Source: Rubinisphaera margarita
GTDB taxonomy: Bacteria; Planctomycetota; Planctomycetia; Planctomycetales; Planctomycetaceae
NCBI RefSeq assembly: GCF_022267515.1
Contig: NZ_JAKFGB010000012.1
Location: 124,001 to 188,000, forward strand
DNA: 64,000 bases
Direction of reading: 5' to 3'
Shown piece by piece: positions 1 to 10,676 of the stretch. A program made the position numbers and the translations under genes. Numbering within the stretch: the first letter of the stretch is position 1; every line of letters starts with the position of its first letter. The notes under the pieces are model-generated. The model was not told the origin of the DNA, searched no databases, and was given only the letters and a program-made list of their open reading frames with translations.

Positions 1-123
1 CCTCCCAATATTGTCGACGTCCTCATGGGGACGGCGAAGATGCGGTCCGATGGATCCATTCTGCAGGAACTGCTGCAGTCTCCTGCTCCCAGAGCGTTTT
101 ATTTGATGGGCCTGGGACAGTAG
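1..123 (+). CDS. C-terminal end of an unknown protein (partial)
   Basis: Frame 1 is open from the window edge to a TAG at 121-123, giving about 40 residues ending in LMGLGQ. The following gene begins 34 bases downstream on the same strand, so this is most simply the tail of an upstream cotranscribed gene. No domain can be recognised in so short a piece. It could be a chance open frame, but the position and close spacing favour a real gene end. Confidence 0.45.
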   Translation, partial: PPNIVDVLMGTAKMRSDGSILQELLQSPAPRAFYLMGLGQ

Positions 124-157
124 AGCGGTTTAAAAGTTGAAGACAAGGAGAACTGAG

Positions 158-1081
158 ATGCAACGCCGGGAAGTGCTCGCTGCTGGAATCATGGCCTGTG
201 GAACGCTGGCCGCCAGATCAACCTTTGGAGCGTTCGAAGACTCGTCGAAGTCATCGGACAGCCGCTTCAAGTTGAAGTATGCTCCCCACTTCGGCATGTT
301 CCGCCAGAGTGCCGGCGACGATCTGGTCGCTCAACTCGAGTTCATGCACGAGGAAGGCTTCCGGGCTCTCGAAGACAACCGGATGCTGTCCCGTCCGAAA
401 GAAGAGCAGGATCTGATCGCGAAGACGCTGGAACGCCTTGATATGGAGATGGGCGTCTTCGTCGCGACCGGCAGCTTCCAGGATGCGACATTCGCTTCCG
501 GCAAGAAGGAATTTCAGGACGTCTACCTCGAAGACCTTCGAAAGTCGGTCGAGTTGGCTAAACGGGTTCGCGCCAAGTGGGTCACCGTTGTTCCGGGGAT
601 CTTTGATCACAAGCTGCCGATGGGCTATCAGACGGCCAACGTCGTGGAAGGCCTGAAGCGTTGTGCGGAGATCTGCGAGCCGTCCGGGCTGATCATGGTT
701 CTGGAGCCGCTCAATCACTTTGCGAATCATCCCGAACTCTTCCTGCACAAGATTCCGCAGGCCTACCAGATCTGCAAAGCGGTCGACAGCCCCAGCTGCA
801 AGATTCTCTTCGACCTGTATCATCAGCAGATCACCGAAGGCAATCTGATCCCGAACATCGACCATGCGTGGGAAGAAGTCGCCTACTTCCAGGTCGGCGA
901 CAACCCGGGCCGCAAGGAGCCGGGAACGGGCGAAATCAATTACCGCAACGTCTTCAAGCACATTCACAGCAAAGGTTTCGACGGGATTGTCGGCATGGAG
1001 CACGGCAACTCGAAGAAAGGCAAGGAAGGCGAACGAGCCGTCATCGATGCCTACGTCGATGCCGACAGCTTCGAGGTGTAG
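158..1081 (+). CDS. Exported hydroxypyruvate-isomerase-like TIM-barrel protein
   Basis: A 307-residue xylose-isomerase-like TIM barrel of the hydroxypyruvate isomerase (Hyi) type, which interconverts hydroxypyruvate and tartronate semialdehyde or related sugars. The ATG at 158 is preferred over the TTG at 137 because AAGGAG lies at 145-150, seven bases upstream. The N-terminus MQRREVLAAG plus a hydrophobic stretch looks like a twin-arginine export leader, common for planctomycete sugar enzymes. Family residues are visible, including the VLEPLNH segment and LFDLYHQQ, which carry metal-binding Glu/His positions. Substrate is not predictable; the export signal suggests a periplasmic role. Sure of the fold, less of the reaction. 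Confidence 0.8.
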   Translation: MQRREVLAAGIMACGTLAARSTFGAFEDSSKSSDSRFKLKYAPHFGMFRQSAGDDLVAQLEFMHEEGFRALEDNRMLSRPKEEQDLIAKTLERLDMEMGVFVATGSFQDATFASGKKEFQDVYLEDLRKSVELAKRVRAKWVTVVPGIFDHKLPMGYQTANVVEGLKRCAEICEPSGLIMVLEPLNHFANHPELFLHKIPQAYQICKAVDSPSCKILFDLYHQQITEGNLIPNIDHAWEEVAYFQVGDNPGRKEPGTGEINYRNVFKHIHSKGFDGIVGMEHGNSKKGKEGERAVIDAYVDADSFEV

Positions 1082-1112
1082 GTTCACTCAAGCAGGGTGC
1101 GTCTATCAGTTA

Positions 1113-1270
1113 ATGTCCCTTCGCCCTCTTCCGGGGGAGAAGGTGCCCGAAGGGCGGATGAGGGGGCGAACAACCGGCGACGTGCGGTTCAGTTGACTTC
1201 AACGGCCTGGGGATCATGGAACCCGTATTCCCCCTCACCCTAACCCTCTTCCCCAAAGGGGGCGAGGGAA
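1113..1270. repeat. Pair of C/G-rich palindromic intergenic repeats
   Basis: Between the isomerase-like gene and purM lie two related palindromic segments. The first (about 1117-1167) has CCCTTCG at 1117-1123 pairing with CGAAGGG at 1148-1154 and an internal CCTCTTCC/GGGGGAGA pair. The second (about 1231-1268) has the CCCCTCACCCTAACCCTC type sequence followed by a GGGGGCGAGGG arm. Such CCCTCACCC-type elements are known as interspersed intergenic repeats in many GC-rich bacteria. They may act as transcript-end hairpins or as REP-like elements; no coding potential. Confidence 0.6.
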
Positions 1271-1344
1271 CTTCAACGTCGTAGCCCGCTGGGTATTTAG
1301 CAACCCGCGAAGTACTACGGCACAGTTACAGGAAATAGATCAAC

Positions 1345-2394
1345 GTGTCCGGACTCGATTACAAATCCGCGGGAGTGGACCTCGACGTTTACGAAGAGTC
1401 GATGCGTCGTGTCGGCAAACTGGTGCAGGGGACCACAACACCCGGCGTGATGCCGCTCCCGGGGGGCTTTGCCGGTCTGTTTCGCCTGTTCTCGGAAGGC
1501 CGACAGTATCGGGACCCCGTGCTGGTCTCGGGCACCGATGGTGTGGGCACCAAGATCAAGGTCGCTCAACTGGCGAATCGCTTCGATACGATCGGCATCG
1601 ACCTGGTCGCGATGTGCGTCAACGACTGCCTCTGCACCGGAGCGTTGCCACTCTTCTTCCTCGATTACGTCGCGATGAGTCACGACGATCCTCAGCTGAC
1701 CGAAGCTCTCGTCACCGGCATCGCCGATGGCTGCAAGCAGGCCGGGATGGCGCTCATTGGCGGCGAGACCGCCATCATGGCCGATCTTTACAGCCGGGGC
1801 GATTTTGACCTGGCCGGTTTTAGTGTCGGCGTTGTCGAACGGGACGAAGTCCTCACCGGCGAGAAGGTGAAGCCGGGCGATGTCGTCTTCGGACTGGCGT
1901 CAACAGGCTTCCATTCCAACGGTTACTCGTTGATCCGCAAAGTTGTCTTTGAGCACGCCGGGTTGACCGTGAACGACGATGTTCCCGAGTTGAAGTCCAC
2001 CGTTGGCGAAACGCTGCTGAAACCGACGCAGATTTACGTTAAGTCGGTGCAGTCGGTCTTCGACGTGCCGGACATGCGCCCTCACGTGCACGCCATCGCT
2101 CACATCACTGGCGGAGGGCTGCAGGAGAATCTGGCTCGGGTGCTCCCCGATTCGGTCGATGCCCGCCTGCAGCGGAACAGCTGGTCGGTTCCGGCGGCCA
2201 TGTCGTGGTTGCAGAAACTGGGGGGCGTCGCCACCGACGAGATGTTCCGCGTCTTCAATATGGGGATCGGACTCGTTCTCGTGATCGATCCGGCAGCCGC
2301 CGATCAGGTCGAGCAGACTCTTTCGGGTCAGTCCATCGAATGTTTCCGTCTCGGTGAAGTGGTCGCCGGAGACGGTCAGGTCCATCTTTCCTGA
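1345..2394 (+). CDS. purM: Phosphoribosylformylglycinamidine cyclo-ligase
   Basis: AIR synthetase, the fifth step of purine synthesis, closing the imidazole ring of FGAM with ATP. The 349-residue length matches the family. Seen motifs include SGTDGVGTKIKVA near the N-terminus, GIDLVAMCVND, GGETAIM and, near the C-terminus, HITGGGLQENLARVLP, all PurM hallmarks. Translation starts at GTG 1345, preceded by a weak AGGAAA. It stands alone from other purine genes (purD lies 40 kb away on the other strand). It is followed after 8 bases by an ABC-2 permease on the same strand, so the two are probably cotranscribed without an obvious functional link. Confidence 0.96.
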   Translation: MSGLDYKSAGVDLDVYEESMRRVGKLVQGTTTPGVMPLPGGFAGLFRLFSEGRQYRDPVLVSGTDGVGTKIKVAQLANRFDTIGIDLVAMCVNDCLCTGALPLFFLDYVAMSHDDPQLTEALVTGIADGCKQAGMALIGGETAIMADLYSRGDFDLAGFSVGVVERDEVLTGEKVKPGDVVFGLASTGFHSNGYSLIRKVVFEHAGLTVNDDVPELKSTVGETLLKPTQIYVKSVQSVFDVPDMRPHVHAIAHITGGGLQENLARVLPDSVDARLQRNSWSVPAAMSWLQKLGGVATDEMFRVFNMGIGLVLVIDPAAADQVEQTLSGQSIECFRLGEVVAGDGQVHLS

Positions 2395-2402
2395 GTGAAG
2401 TC

Positions 2403-3245
2403 ATGCCATCGGCTGAGTCGAGCCCGGAACGATTTCGTCCCGACTATCTCGGAGTGTGGCTCCGCTGCGCGAAGAATTCGGTCGTCCGCGAACTGTCGTT
2501 TCGCAGCAACTTTCTGATCACGGTCATCACACGCGGCTTCTGGTTTGCCGCCCAGCTGATTCTCTTTGAGATCATCTACCGGAACGTCGACTCCATAGCC
2601 GACTGGAACCGAGCCGAGTACTTCGGGTTCATGGCGACGGGCATGCTGATCAATGCGATCATCGAAAGCCTGTTCATGCCGAACTGCGCGAACTTCAGCG
2701 AGTTGATCCGGACGGGTAATCTCGACTTCGTTCTGCTTAAGCCGATCGATACCCAGTTTCTGATCTCGGTTGAGAAACTGAATCTGGCAATGATGAACCA
2801 GATTCTGCTGGCCGGTGTGCTCCTGGCCTATTCCATTATCACGCTCGGACGTCCCGTCAGCGCCGTCAATGCGATCATGTATGTTCTGCTGATCGGGACC
2901 GGGGTGTTGTTCTTCTATTGTCTGATGATCATTCTGGCCAGCACGAGTGTCTGGTTCGGAAGGAATCAGGGGCTTTACGACTTCTGGTTCTACGTCACGG
3001 TCTTCGCCCGTTATCCGCAGCAGATCTATACGGGAGGGGCGCTCGCCGAGGCACTGCGGATGTTGTTCAGCTTCGCCTTGCCGATCCTGCTCGTCGTCAC
3101 AGTTCCTGCACGGATTCTGCTCTCGATGACTCTGGAACCCTCCTGGCTGGCCATCTGGTCGGTGGTCTCGACGATCATCTTCTTCTTCATCTCACGCCGG
3201 ATCTTCCTCTGGTCGATCGGCCGCTATCGCAGCGCGAGCAGCTGA
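2403..3245 (+). CDS. ABC-2 type transporter permease (DUF990-like)
   Basis: A 280-residue integral membrane protein with about six hydrophobic segments. It resembles the ABC-2 permeases of the PF06182 group, which pair with a separate ATPase to export an unknown substrate. The cytoplasmic start is followed by a first membrane helix near residues 35-60, then a conserved-looking ELIRTGNLDFVLLKPID loop typical of this family. No ATP-binding subunit is adjacent in the window, so the partner must be encoded upstream of the edge or elsewhere. Starts 8 bases after purM. Confidence 0.85.
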   Translation: MPSAESSPERFRPDYLGVWLRCAKNSVVRELSFRSNFLITVITRGFWFAAQLILFEIIYRNVDSIADWNRAEYFGFMATGMLINAIIESLFMPNCANFSELIRTGNLDFVLLKPIDTQFLISVEKLNLAMMNQILLAGVLLAYSIITLGRPVSAVNAIMYVLLIGTGVLFFYCLMIILASTSVWFGRNQGLYDFWFYVTVFARYPQQIYTGGALAEALRMLFSFALPILLVVTVPARILLSMTLEPSWLAIWSVVSTIIFFFISRRIFLWSIGRYRSASS

Positions 3246-3259
3246 GGGGGAGGGGATCG

Positions 3260-3279
3260 CTCGACACGCTCCTGTCGAG
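3260..3279. terminator. Hairpin between convergent genes
   Basis: CTCGACA (3260-3266) and TGTCGAG (3273-3279) form a perfect 7-bp stem with a 6-base loop, between the stop codons of the convergent permease and SUMF1-like genes. There is no T-run, so intrinsic termination is only a possibility. Confidence 0.3.
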
Positions 3280-3351
3280 AGGCCGCTGGTGCGTCACGGT
3301 AGCGGACTGTATTGATTGACGATTGGCCAGAGCGTCGTCGCCACGGACGCC

Positions 3352-4572
3352 CTACGGGGCGGCTGGAGCTGGAATTCGGAGTACACCACGGAAGCCGACC
3401 TGCGGATCGCGGTCGCTCATGCCGAGCCCTTCGCGATGCCACACGGTCCAGTCGGGGCCATTCCCTTTTACGACCCGCGTGAACTTCGGTTCCGAACTTT
3501 GCGGACCCTGCCAGTCCCGGGGAACCTGGCCGGAGTCGTCAACGGCCATTTTATAAGCTTCAGCGTGATACCAGTCAGCACACCATTCCTTGACGTTTCC
3601 GGCCATGTCGAAGACGCCATACGGACTGAGGTCCGCCGGGTAACTCATCACCGGGGATTTCTGCATCAATTGCCGTGGTTCATGCCAGGCGGCTCGACCG
3701 AATCCCCAGGGATGATCGAACCCGCCGGCTCCACGAGCGGCTTTTTCCCACTCCGCTTCGGTGGGCAGTGTCTTTCCAATGGCTTCCAGGTATGCCACTG
3801 CATCCCGCCAGAGTACGCCGGCGACGGGGTGCTCCGGCGGCGCGTTCTCGCTCAACGGAGGTTGAGGGCCCCGGTCGCTCGTCTGAGAGATGAACTCACG
3901 ATACTTGCGGAAGTTCTCATTCGTGACTTCGTGGATATCGATATAGTAAGAGGATAGATAGGCGGAAATCTCCGGGCTGACATTCGCATCGGCGTTGTTC
4001 TTGCCCTGAATGAAAACGCCCTCCGGAATGTAGGCCATCACAGACTGATCGGCTTCGCAGCGAATCCGTCTCGGCCAGCCGGAGGCGTCGTATCCGAATT
4101 CGGGGAGTTCCACGAACCGCTGGGGAAGCGTGAAGCGACCTTTACGGCCCGAGCTCGCATCCTGAGGGGATTCCTCAATTCGGAATTCGTTGGGAAGAAC
4201 GTCGGTCGGACGCGGAATTGCCTGCATGTAGTTCGGATTGAGCCCCCGATTCTCCGGGACGTCGGCCATCGCCAGGTAGTTGCCACCTTCGGGCTGCTCG
4301 ATGAACAGGTTCTCCCGATCGGCATCGTCGACCTCCACAACTGCGGGCTTGGGAGGCGCTTTGGGAACGTTCCGATTGCCGCCTTCTCGACCACCGCCTT
4401 CTTTTCCACCAACGGGCACGGGAGGCGGTGCGACTGCCGCCGGCTTCGGTGGAGCAGGGGGCGGAACACTGGACGTGTCCTCTCCGCCGCACCCTGAGAG
4501 TCCCAGGCAGAGGACCAGAATGGAGGCCAGAAGGCAAGGTGTGCGGAAACAACAGGGGAACGTCTGTCTCAT
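3352..4572 (-). CDS. SUMF1/FGE-like domain lipoprotein, no catalytic Cys seen
   Basis: A 406-residue protein with a lipoprotein signal: hydrophobic stretch then LSGC, Cys28 being the lipidated residue. I start at ATG 4572 because the 18 residues encoded upstream would spoil the signal. After a Pro/Gly-rich linker (about 30-75), residues about 185-403 form a formylglycine-generating-enzyme sulfatase-modifying fold: MAYIPEGVFIQG, IDIHEVTNENF, GKTLPTEAEWEKAARG, FDMAGNVKEWCADW and a final VGFRGVLR. The Cys pair used by true FGE near the C-terminus is absent (the segment reads DWTVWHREGLG). It therefore probably does not mature the sulfatases found here and more likely binds ligand or has another role at the cell surface. 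Confidence 0.85.
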   Translation of the reverse strand: MRQTFPCCFRTPCLLASILVLCLGLSGCGGEDTSSVPPPAPPKPAAVAPPPVPVGGKEGGGREGGNRNVPKAPPKPAVVEVDDADRENLFIEQPEGGNYLAMADVPENRGLNPNYMQAIPRPTDVLPNEFRIEESPQDASSGRKGRFTLPQRFVELPEFGYDASGWPRRIRCEADQSVMAYIPEGVFIQGKNNADANVSPEISAYLSSYYIDIHEVTNENFRKYREFISQTSDRGPQPPLSENAPPEHPVAGVLWRDAVAYLEAIGKTLPTEAEWEKAARGAGGFDHPWGFGRAAWHEPRQLMQKSPVMSYPADLSPYGVFDMAGNVKEWCADWYHAEAYKMAVDDSGQVPRDWQGPQSSEPKFTRVVKGNGPDWTVWHREGLGMSDRDPQVGFRGVLRIPAPAAP

Positions 4573-4810
4573 GGCATTACCAGCGATCGCAGCTTCAATC
4601 TTGGGGAGATCCTGACTCAGCGGCATTGCTGGTGTGCAGGTGTTTAGGTAAAGGCCAGGGGCAGATCGGTTTCACCGCTGTGATCGGGTGTAATTTCCGA
4701 CAGCTCATGGGATATCGATTGAAATAACTTGGTCAGCAGGGCTATTGTGTCGCAAATCAAATGTAACTCGATTCCCTCGACATGTGTAGGGTCATCCCGC
4801 GGAGAACCTG

Positions 4811-5311
4811 GTGAGATTTTCATTAATCGACGTCGTGACAGAACTCAAACCGGGCTCCGGAATGACGATCGTCAAGAACCTGACGCGAGCCGAAGAGTAT
4901 CTGGCCGATCACTTCCCCGGATTCCCTGTCATGCCCGGCGTGATGATGCTGGAAACGCTCGTCCAGACCAGTGCCTGGGTGATGCGACTGGGAACGGACT
5001 TCGCCTACAGCACGATTCTGCTCGACGAAGCCAAAGCCCTGCGATTCAAGAGTTTCGTCGCTCCCGGCGACCAGCTCCAGGTCACGGTATCAAAGCATAA
5101 GGAAGATGGTCCGCTGTGGACCTTTAAGGCCCAGGGGAAGGTTCGCGACACGGAAGTGGTCAGCGCCCGACTGGTGCTCAAGCAGTTTAATCTGGGAGAG
5201 CGGGATGAGCGGTTCGCGGAGAACGACCGCCGTCTGGTTGAACATATGAAGGCGACCTGGTCGGAACTTGAGCGGGTTTCCGAGCCTTACCTGTTGCAGT
5301 CGCAGAACTAG
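4811..5311 (+). CDS. FabZ/FabA-like hotdog 3-hydroxyacyl-ACP dehydratase
   Basis: A 166-residue hotdog-fold protein. The motif DHFPGFPVMPGVMMLE carries the catalytic His of the FabZ/FabA family (residue about 34) and the downstream acidic residue. Predicted to dehydrate 3-hydroxyacyl-ACP. Start is GTG 4811 with GGAG at 4801-4804. It opens a same-strand set of six genes for acyl-chain building that runs to 10386. The C-terminal 35 residues (ERDERFAENDRRLVEH onward) are an extension beyond standard FabZ (about 140-150 residues). Confidence 0.88.
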   Translation: MRFSLIDVVTELKPGSGMTIVKNLTRAEEYLADHFPGFPVMPGVMMLETLVQTSAWVMRLGTDFAYSTILLDEAKALRFKSFVAPGDQLQVTVSKHKEDGPLWTFKAQGKVRDTEVVSARLVLKQFNLGERDERFAENDRRLVEHMKATWSELERVSEPYLLQSQN

Positions 5312-5533
5312 CCGCAGAGTCGCCCCAGTTTTCCGCGGTCCCGTCGGTCCGTCGGGCAGGATCGCTTTCACTGGAGCGAGGGGCGGGAATGGTCGACTGA
5401 TCGTAGAGATCCTACCAGTGGATCAACGCCTCGAAGGCCCTCACCGTTCCCCCGGTCAGAATAGTTTGTGAAATCCAAGGAGACCTGCCGAGAGACGGGC
5501 AGGCGAACAGATATTGAAATTGGAGAGTACAGG

Positions 5534-6289
<756 letters not shown>

Positions 6290-6615
6290 AAACTCGTTTT
6301 TCGTTTTCCCGACTGTTACAATCTGGATTCGCAGCCAGACTCCGCGAGGACCAATGCGGAGGCTGGGGGCGAAGAAATGCCGTCTGGCTGGAAGCCGCGG
6401 CGAAAATGTGGGTTGTTCACGGTCTTCAGTTCGCTCACCGCTGAAATCGTGTCCCTGGCTGGTTACTGGAGTGAGCGAAGAAGACGACTGCCTTCAGTGG
6501 TCGTAATGGTTCTGGTACGGCGTGTAGCCGCGACGCAGACAAGGACTATCGGTCTGCGCTGACGATCCGTGAAAGTCCAACTGAATCATCTGGCAGTCCT
6601 CGGGAGAGTTTACGA
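6290..6615. other. Intergenic region between fabG and the ACP gene
   Basis: About 326 bases with no convincing gene. TACAAT at 6317-6322 resembles a -10 box but has no good -35 partner. A 61-codon frame at 6377-6562 has no ribosome site or recognisable features. The length suggests that the ACP gene may have its own promoter or a long leader. Confidence 0.4.
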
Positions 6616-7005
6616 ATGCCCTCTAACGAAGAAATCTACGAAAAAGTACAGGAAACGCTGATTGACGCTCTCGGAGTCGATGACGATGAAGTCACGCCGG
6701 AAGCGACGCTGGTCGGCGACCTCGGTGCTGAATCGATCGACTTTCTCGACATCGTGTTCCGCCTTGAAAAGGCGTTCGACATCAAGATCCCTCGCGGAGA
6801 ACTCTTCCCCGAGAATCTCGCCGCTGCTGATTCGGGATTCGTTCAGGACGGAAAAGTCACTGAAGCCGGTCTGAACGAACTGCGTGCCAAGATGCCGCAC
6901 GCCGACGTCGATCAGCTCGCCGAAGATCCCAAGGTCGAAAACATTCAGAATCTGTTCACCGTTCAGATGATCTGCAACTTCATCGAACGGAAGCTCAGCG
7001 CCTGA
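6616..7005 (+). CDS. Oversized acyl carrier protein
   Basis: A 129-residue acyl carrier protein; standard ACPs are about 78. The phosphopantetheine site is DLGAESIDFLDIVFRLE, with Ser40 the expected attachment residue. The first two helices and FDIKIP match ACP. The region after IPRGELFPEN contains about 40-45 extra residues (FVQDGKVTEAGLNELRAKMP and onward) before the last helix, VQMICNFIERKL. It sits inside an acyl-synthesis gene set and presumably carries the growing chain. Since the FAS enzymes beside it are also non-standard, this is likely a dedicated carrier and not the housekeeping ACP. Confidence 0.9.
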   Translation: MPSNEEIYEKVQETLIDALGVDDDEVTPEATLVGDLGAESIDFLDIVFRLEKAFDIKIPRGELFPENLAAADSGFVQDGKVTEAGLNELRAKMPHADVDQLAEDPKVENIQNLFTVQMICNFIERKLSA

Positions 7006-7156
7006 CTGGCGGACCTGCATGGTCGCGTGCAGCAGCAACGCGGGAATAATGCAGGTTGCGCGAACCTGGACAGAATGGACGACACGTCGAAACTGACCTG
7101 GCGCTGAGTCGAATCAGCCGCCAGGTTCGTCGCGTGCCTTCATCCGACCGCGTTTT

Positions 7157-7203
7157 GTCGCCTGAGAAGGCGACGGCCGCTGGGGCGGCTTCGCCCCTTT
7201 TTT
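7157..7203 (+). terminator. Tandem hairpins with T-run between ACP and next gene
   Basis: First hairpin GTCGCC (7157-7162) / GGCGAC (7169-7174) with loop TGAGAA. Second hairpin GGGGCG (7182-7187) / CGCCCC (7192-7197) with loop GCTT, followed directly by six T (7198-7203). The second is a classical intrinsic terminator. It lies only 32 bases before the next gene of the same module, so it may attenuate read-through and leave the ACP transcript in excess. An additional 8-bp inverted repeat (ACCTGCAT 7013-7020 / ATGCAGGT 7049-7056) lies just upstream. Confidence 0.75.
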
Positions 7204-7235
7204 ATCTCTAACTTTGCTGCTGCGGAAACTGAAAC

Positions 7236-7730
7236 ATGCGCTGGTTCTGGGTCGATCGATTCGTGGAGTTTGAGTCGGGTGCGTCTGCCACGGCGATCAA
7301 GAACGTTTCTCTTGCCGAGGAACACCTGCACGATCACTTTCCCGGCTTCGCCGTCATGCCGGCGTCATTAATCGTCGAGGGGCTGGCTCAGACTGGAGGA
7401 ATCCTGCTGGGCGAGAAGTTCAAGTTCGATCACATCGTGATTCTGGCGAAAGTCCCGAAGATCAAGTTCGCCAGCTATGCCTGTCCGGGCGACCAGTTGC
7501 GGTATCATGTTGATCTGCTTGAAGCTAACGCCGAAGGTGGCCGCGTGAACTGCACAGCGCACGTGGGCGATCGGCTGGTGGCCGAAGGTGAGATCATTTT
7601 TGCCCATCTCGACACGATGGATTCTTCGATGGCCCAGGCGGTCGATCAGAAGAACTTCGTATTCTCGATGGGATTGATGAGCATTCTGGACGTCGACGGC
7701 GTCAGCGAAGCGATTAATGCAGACGCCTGA
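7236..7730 (+). CDS. FabZ-like hotdog dehydratase, second copy, variant motif
   Basis: A 164-residue hotdog protein paralogous to the one at 4811. The motif reads DHFPGFAVMPASLIVEG: the catalytic His region is kept, but the usual MPG is MPA. It may be a dehydratase or a thioesterase-like partner; two different hotdog subunits in one module suggest a heteromeric enzyme or two chain-length specificities. It starts at ATG 7236, 33 bases after a T-run terminator, and is followed by the ketosynthase gene. Confidence 0.85.
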   Translation: MRWFWVDRFVEFESGASATAIKNVSLAEEHLHDHFPGFAVMPASLIVEGLAQTGGILLGEKFKFDHIVILAKVPKIKFASYACPGDQLRYHVDLLEANAEGGRVNCTAHVGDRLVAEGEIIFAHLDTMDSSMAQAVDQKNFVFSMGLMSILDVDGVSEAINADA

Positions 7731-7858
7731 ATGGCGGTCTTGTTAGACTCTGCGGAGTGAATAGTGGTTGCCGGCTGCAGTCGGCTACTTAAAATGGCGG
7801 AAGTAATTCGACCCAGGGACTGGTCGACTCCGCGAACTGCCAAACTGAAGGGGCAAAA

Positions 7859-9160
<1,302 letters not shown>

Positions 9161-9369
9161 AATGAACTGACGGACGGGTGTGTTAAGCTGGGATGAGCGG
9201 GACCGTTCGCTACGAGCCGGCCCTTGATTCGGACCGAGCGTGCCTCGAATCTGAACAGGGAGCGGGAACCTGGAATTTCCCGGCCATACTGGATTCCAGT
9301 GGCCATTTGACGTGAGCAGAACCCACGGAGCTGAGAGGCTCTGTCGGGGATCGGCCTTAGGACAGGCAT

Positions 9370-10386
9370 ATGTTTTTTGAGATCCTCATCGGCGCTCTTG
9401 TGCTGTTCGTCGTTGCTGACCTGGCTTCCCGCCTGTATTACGGTCGCAAAGGGATGGAACTGCTCGATCGCATGCCGCCATTCCGTGTTGAACCCGCGGA
9501 GCCTCAGAAGCAGGCGACTCCGTTCGAAGCAACGACCCGCGACGGGCTGACGCTTCGAGGCAGTATCTACCATCCGGAAGGGGAAGATCCCCGGGGTGTT
9601 GTGGTCTTCTGTCCGGAAACGATCGCCAGCCACTGGTCAGCCGTGCGATATTGCCAGGGGCTGATTGACGCCGGCTATATCGTCGTTTCATTCGACTTCC
9701 GGAATCAGGGCGAGAGCGATCGTCTCGAAAAGTACGATTCGCTGCACTGGGTCACCGAATACGAAGTTGAAGACCTGAAGACGGTTCTCGACTGGGTCCG
9801 TGATCAGGCGGCGTTCAGCGACTTGCCGATTGGTGTGTTCGGCGTCAGTCGAGGAGGTTCGGTCGCTTTGATGGCTGCCTCCTCTCTGCGGGATATCACC
9901 TTCATCGCCGCGGACAGTGCCTACACCAACGATCTGCTGATCGCTCACTATATTCACCGCTGGGTCCGACTGATTGTTCCCGGTTGGATTGTCAATATGC
10001 GGGGCTCGATGTGGCACATCTATATTACGCTCAAAGCCGCGTTCTGGGCTCAGCAATTTCGGAAAGGCTGTCGCTACCTGAACTCGTCCGACCCCTTCAC
10101 GAAGGTGCGCGGGAAGCGGGTCCTGCTGGTTGCCGGCATGAATGACAGCTATGTGCCGACCACGATTTCGCAGCGGATTCAGAGCATGCTCGGTACGCAG
10201 TGCGAAGATCTCTGGCTGGTGCCGCGAGCGGCTCACAACGGGGCACGCTCACGGAATCCGGAGCAGTATGATCAGCGTCTGACGGCCTTTTTCGATCAGA
10301 TGGTCGAAACGGCCACGCCGGCCGTCGAAACGGTCGTCGTCCCGAAGGAGCCGCTGGTTCGTTCGCAGTCGTTGATCTCGAACTGA
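9370..10386 (+). CDS. Membrane-anchored alpha/beta hydrolase
   Basis: A 338-residue alpha/beta-hydrolase. Residues 1-20 form a hydrophobic anchor (FFEILIGALVLFVVADL). The nucleophile elbow is GVSRGG with Ser160; the acid is likely in VAGMNDSYVP and the His in RAAHNGA. Likely an esterase, thioesterase or acyltransferase. It follows the ketosynthase by 209 bases on the same strand and may release or transfer the acyl chain made by the module, but that link is only inferred from position. Confidence 0.8.
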   Translation: MFFEILIGALVLFVVADLASRLYYGRKGMELLDRMPPFRVEPAEPQKQATPFEATTRDGLTLRGSIYHPEGEDPRGVVVFCPETIASHWSAVRYCQGLIDAGYIVVSFDFRNQGESDRLEKYDSLHWVTEYEVEDLKTVLDWVRDQAAFSDLPIGVFGVSRGGSVALMAASSLRDITFIAADSAYTNDLLIAHYIHRWVRLIVPGWIVNMRGSMWHIYITLKAAFWAQQFRKGCRYLNSSDPFTKVRGKRVLLVAGMNDSYVPTTISQRIQSMLGTQCEDLWLVPRAAHNGARSRNPEQYDQRLTAFFDQMVETATPAVETVVVPKEPLVRSQSLISN

Positions 10387-10676
10387 GTTGGCTGGAAGCT
10401 TCTCCGGGACCGTCTCGCTGCGGAAAAACCCGGATGCGGAGTAGCCGATCGCTGCTTTCTGGGTTACTCTGTTGCAGTCCAGAGGGCAGAGTCGAGTTCG
10501 GCCAATGATCCGACCATCACTCTCAGCGTTAATGTCTGCAATCTGCCGATTGTCGCTTCAATCGGGTTCTCTGGGACGCCCGTCCAGCATTCGGTATGCG
10601 TGCCGAATTCGTCGCTGATCAAGGAAGCCAGGTTGGGCGTGCAGGCGCTTTTTGAGAACGCGTGAAGGCCAACCCG

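Noticed and set aside
6377..6562. 61-codon frame between fabG and the ACP gene
   Set aside because: No ribosome site or recognisable sequence; start codon position is arbitrary.
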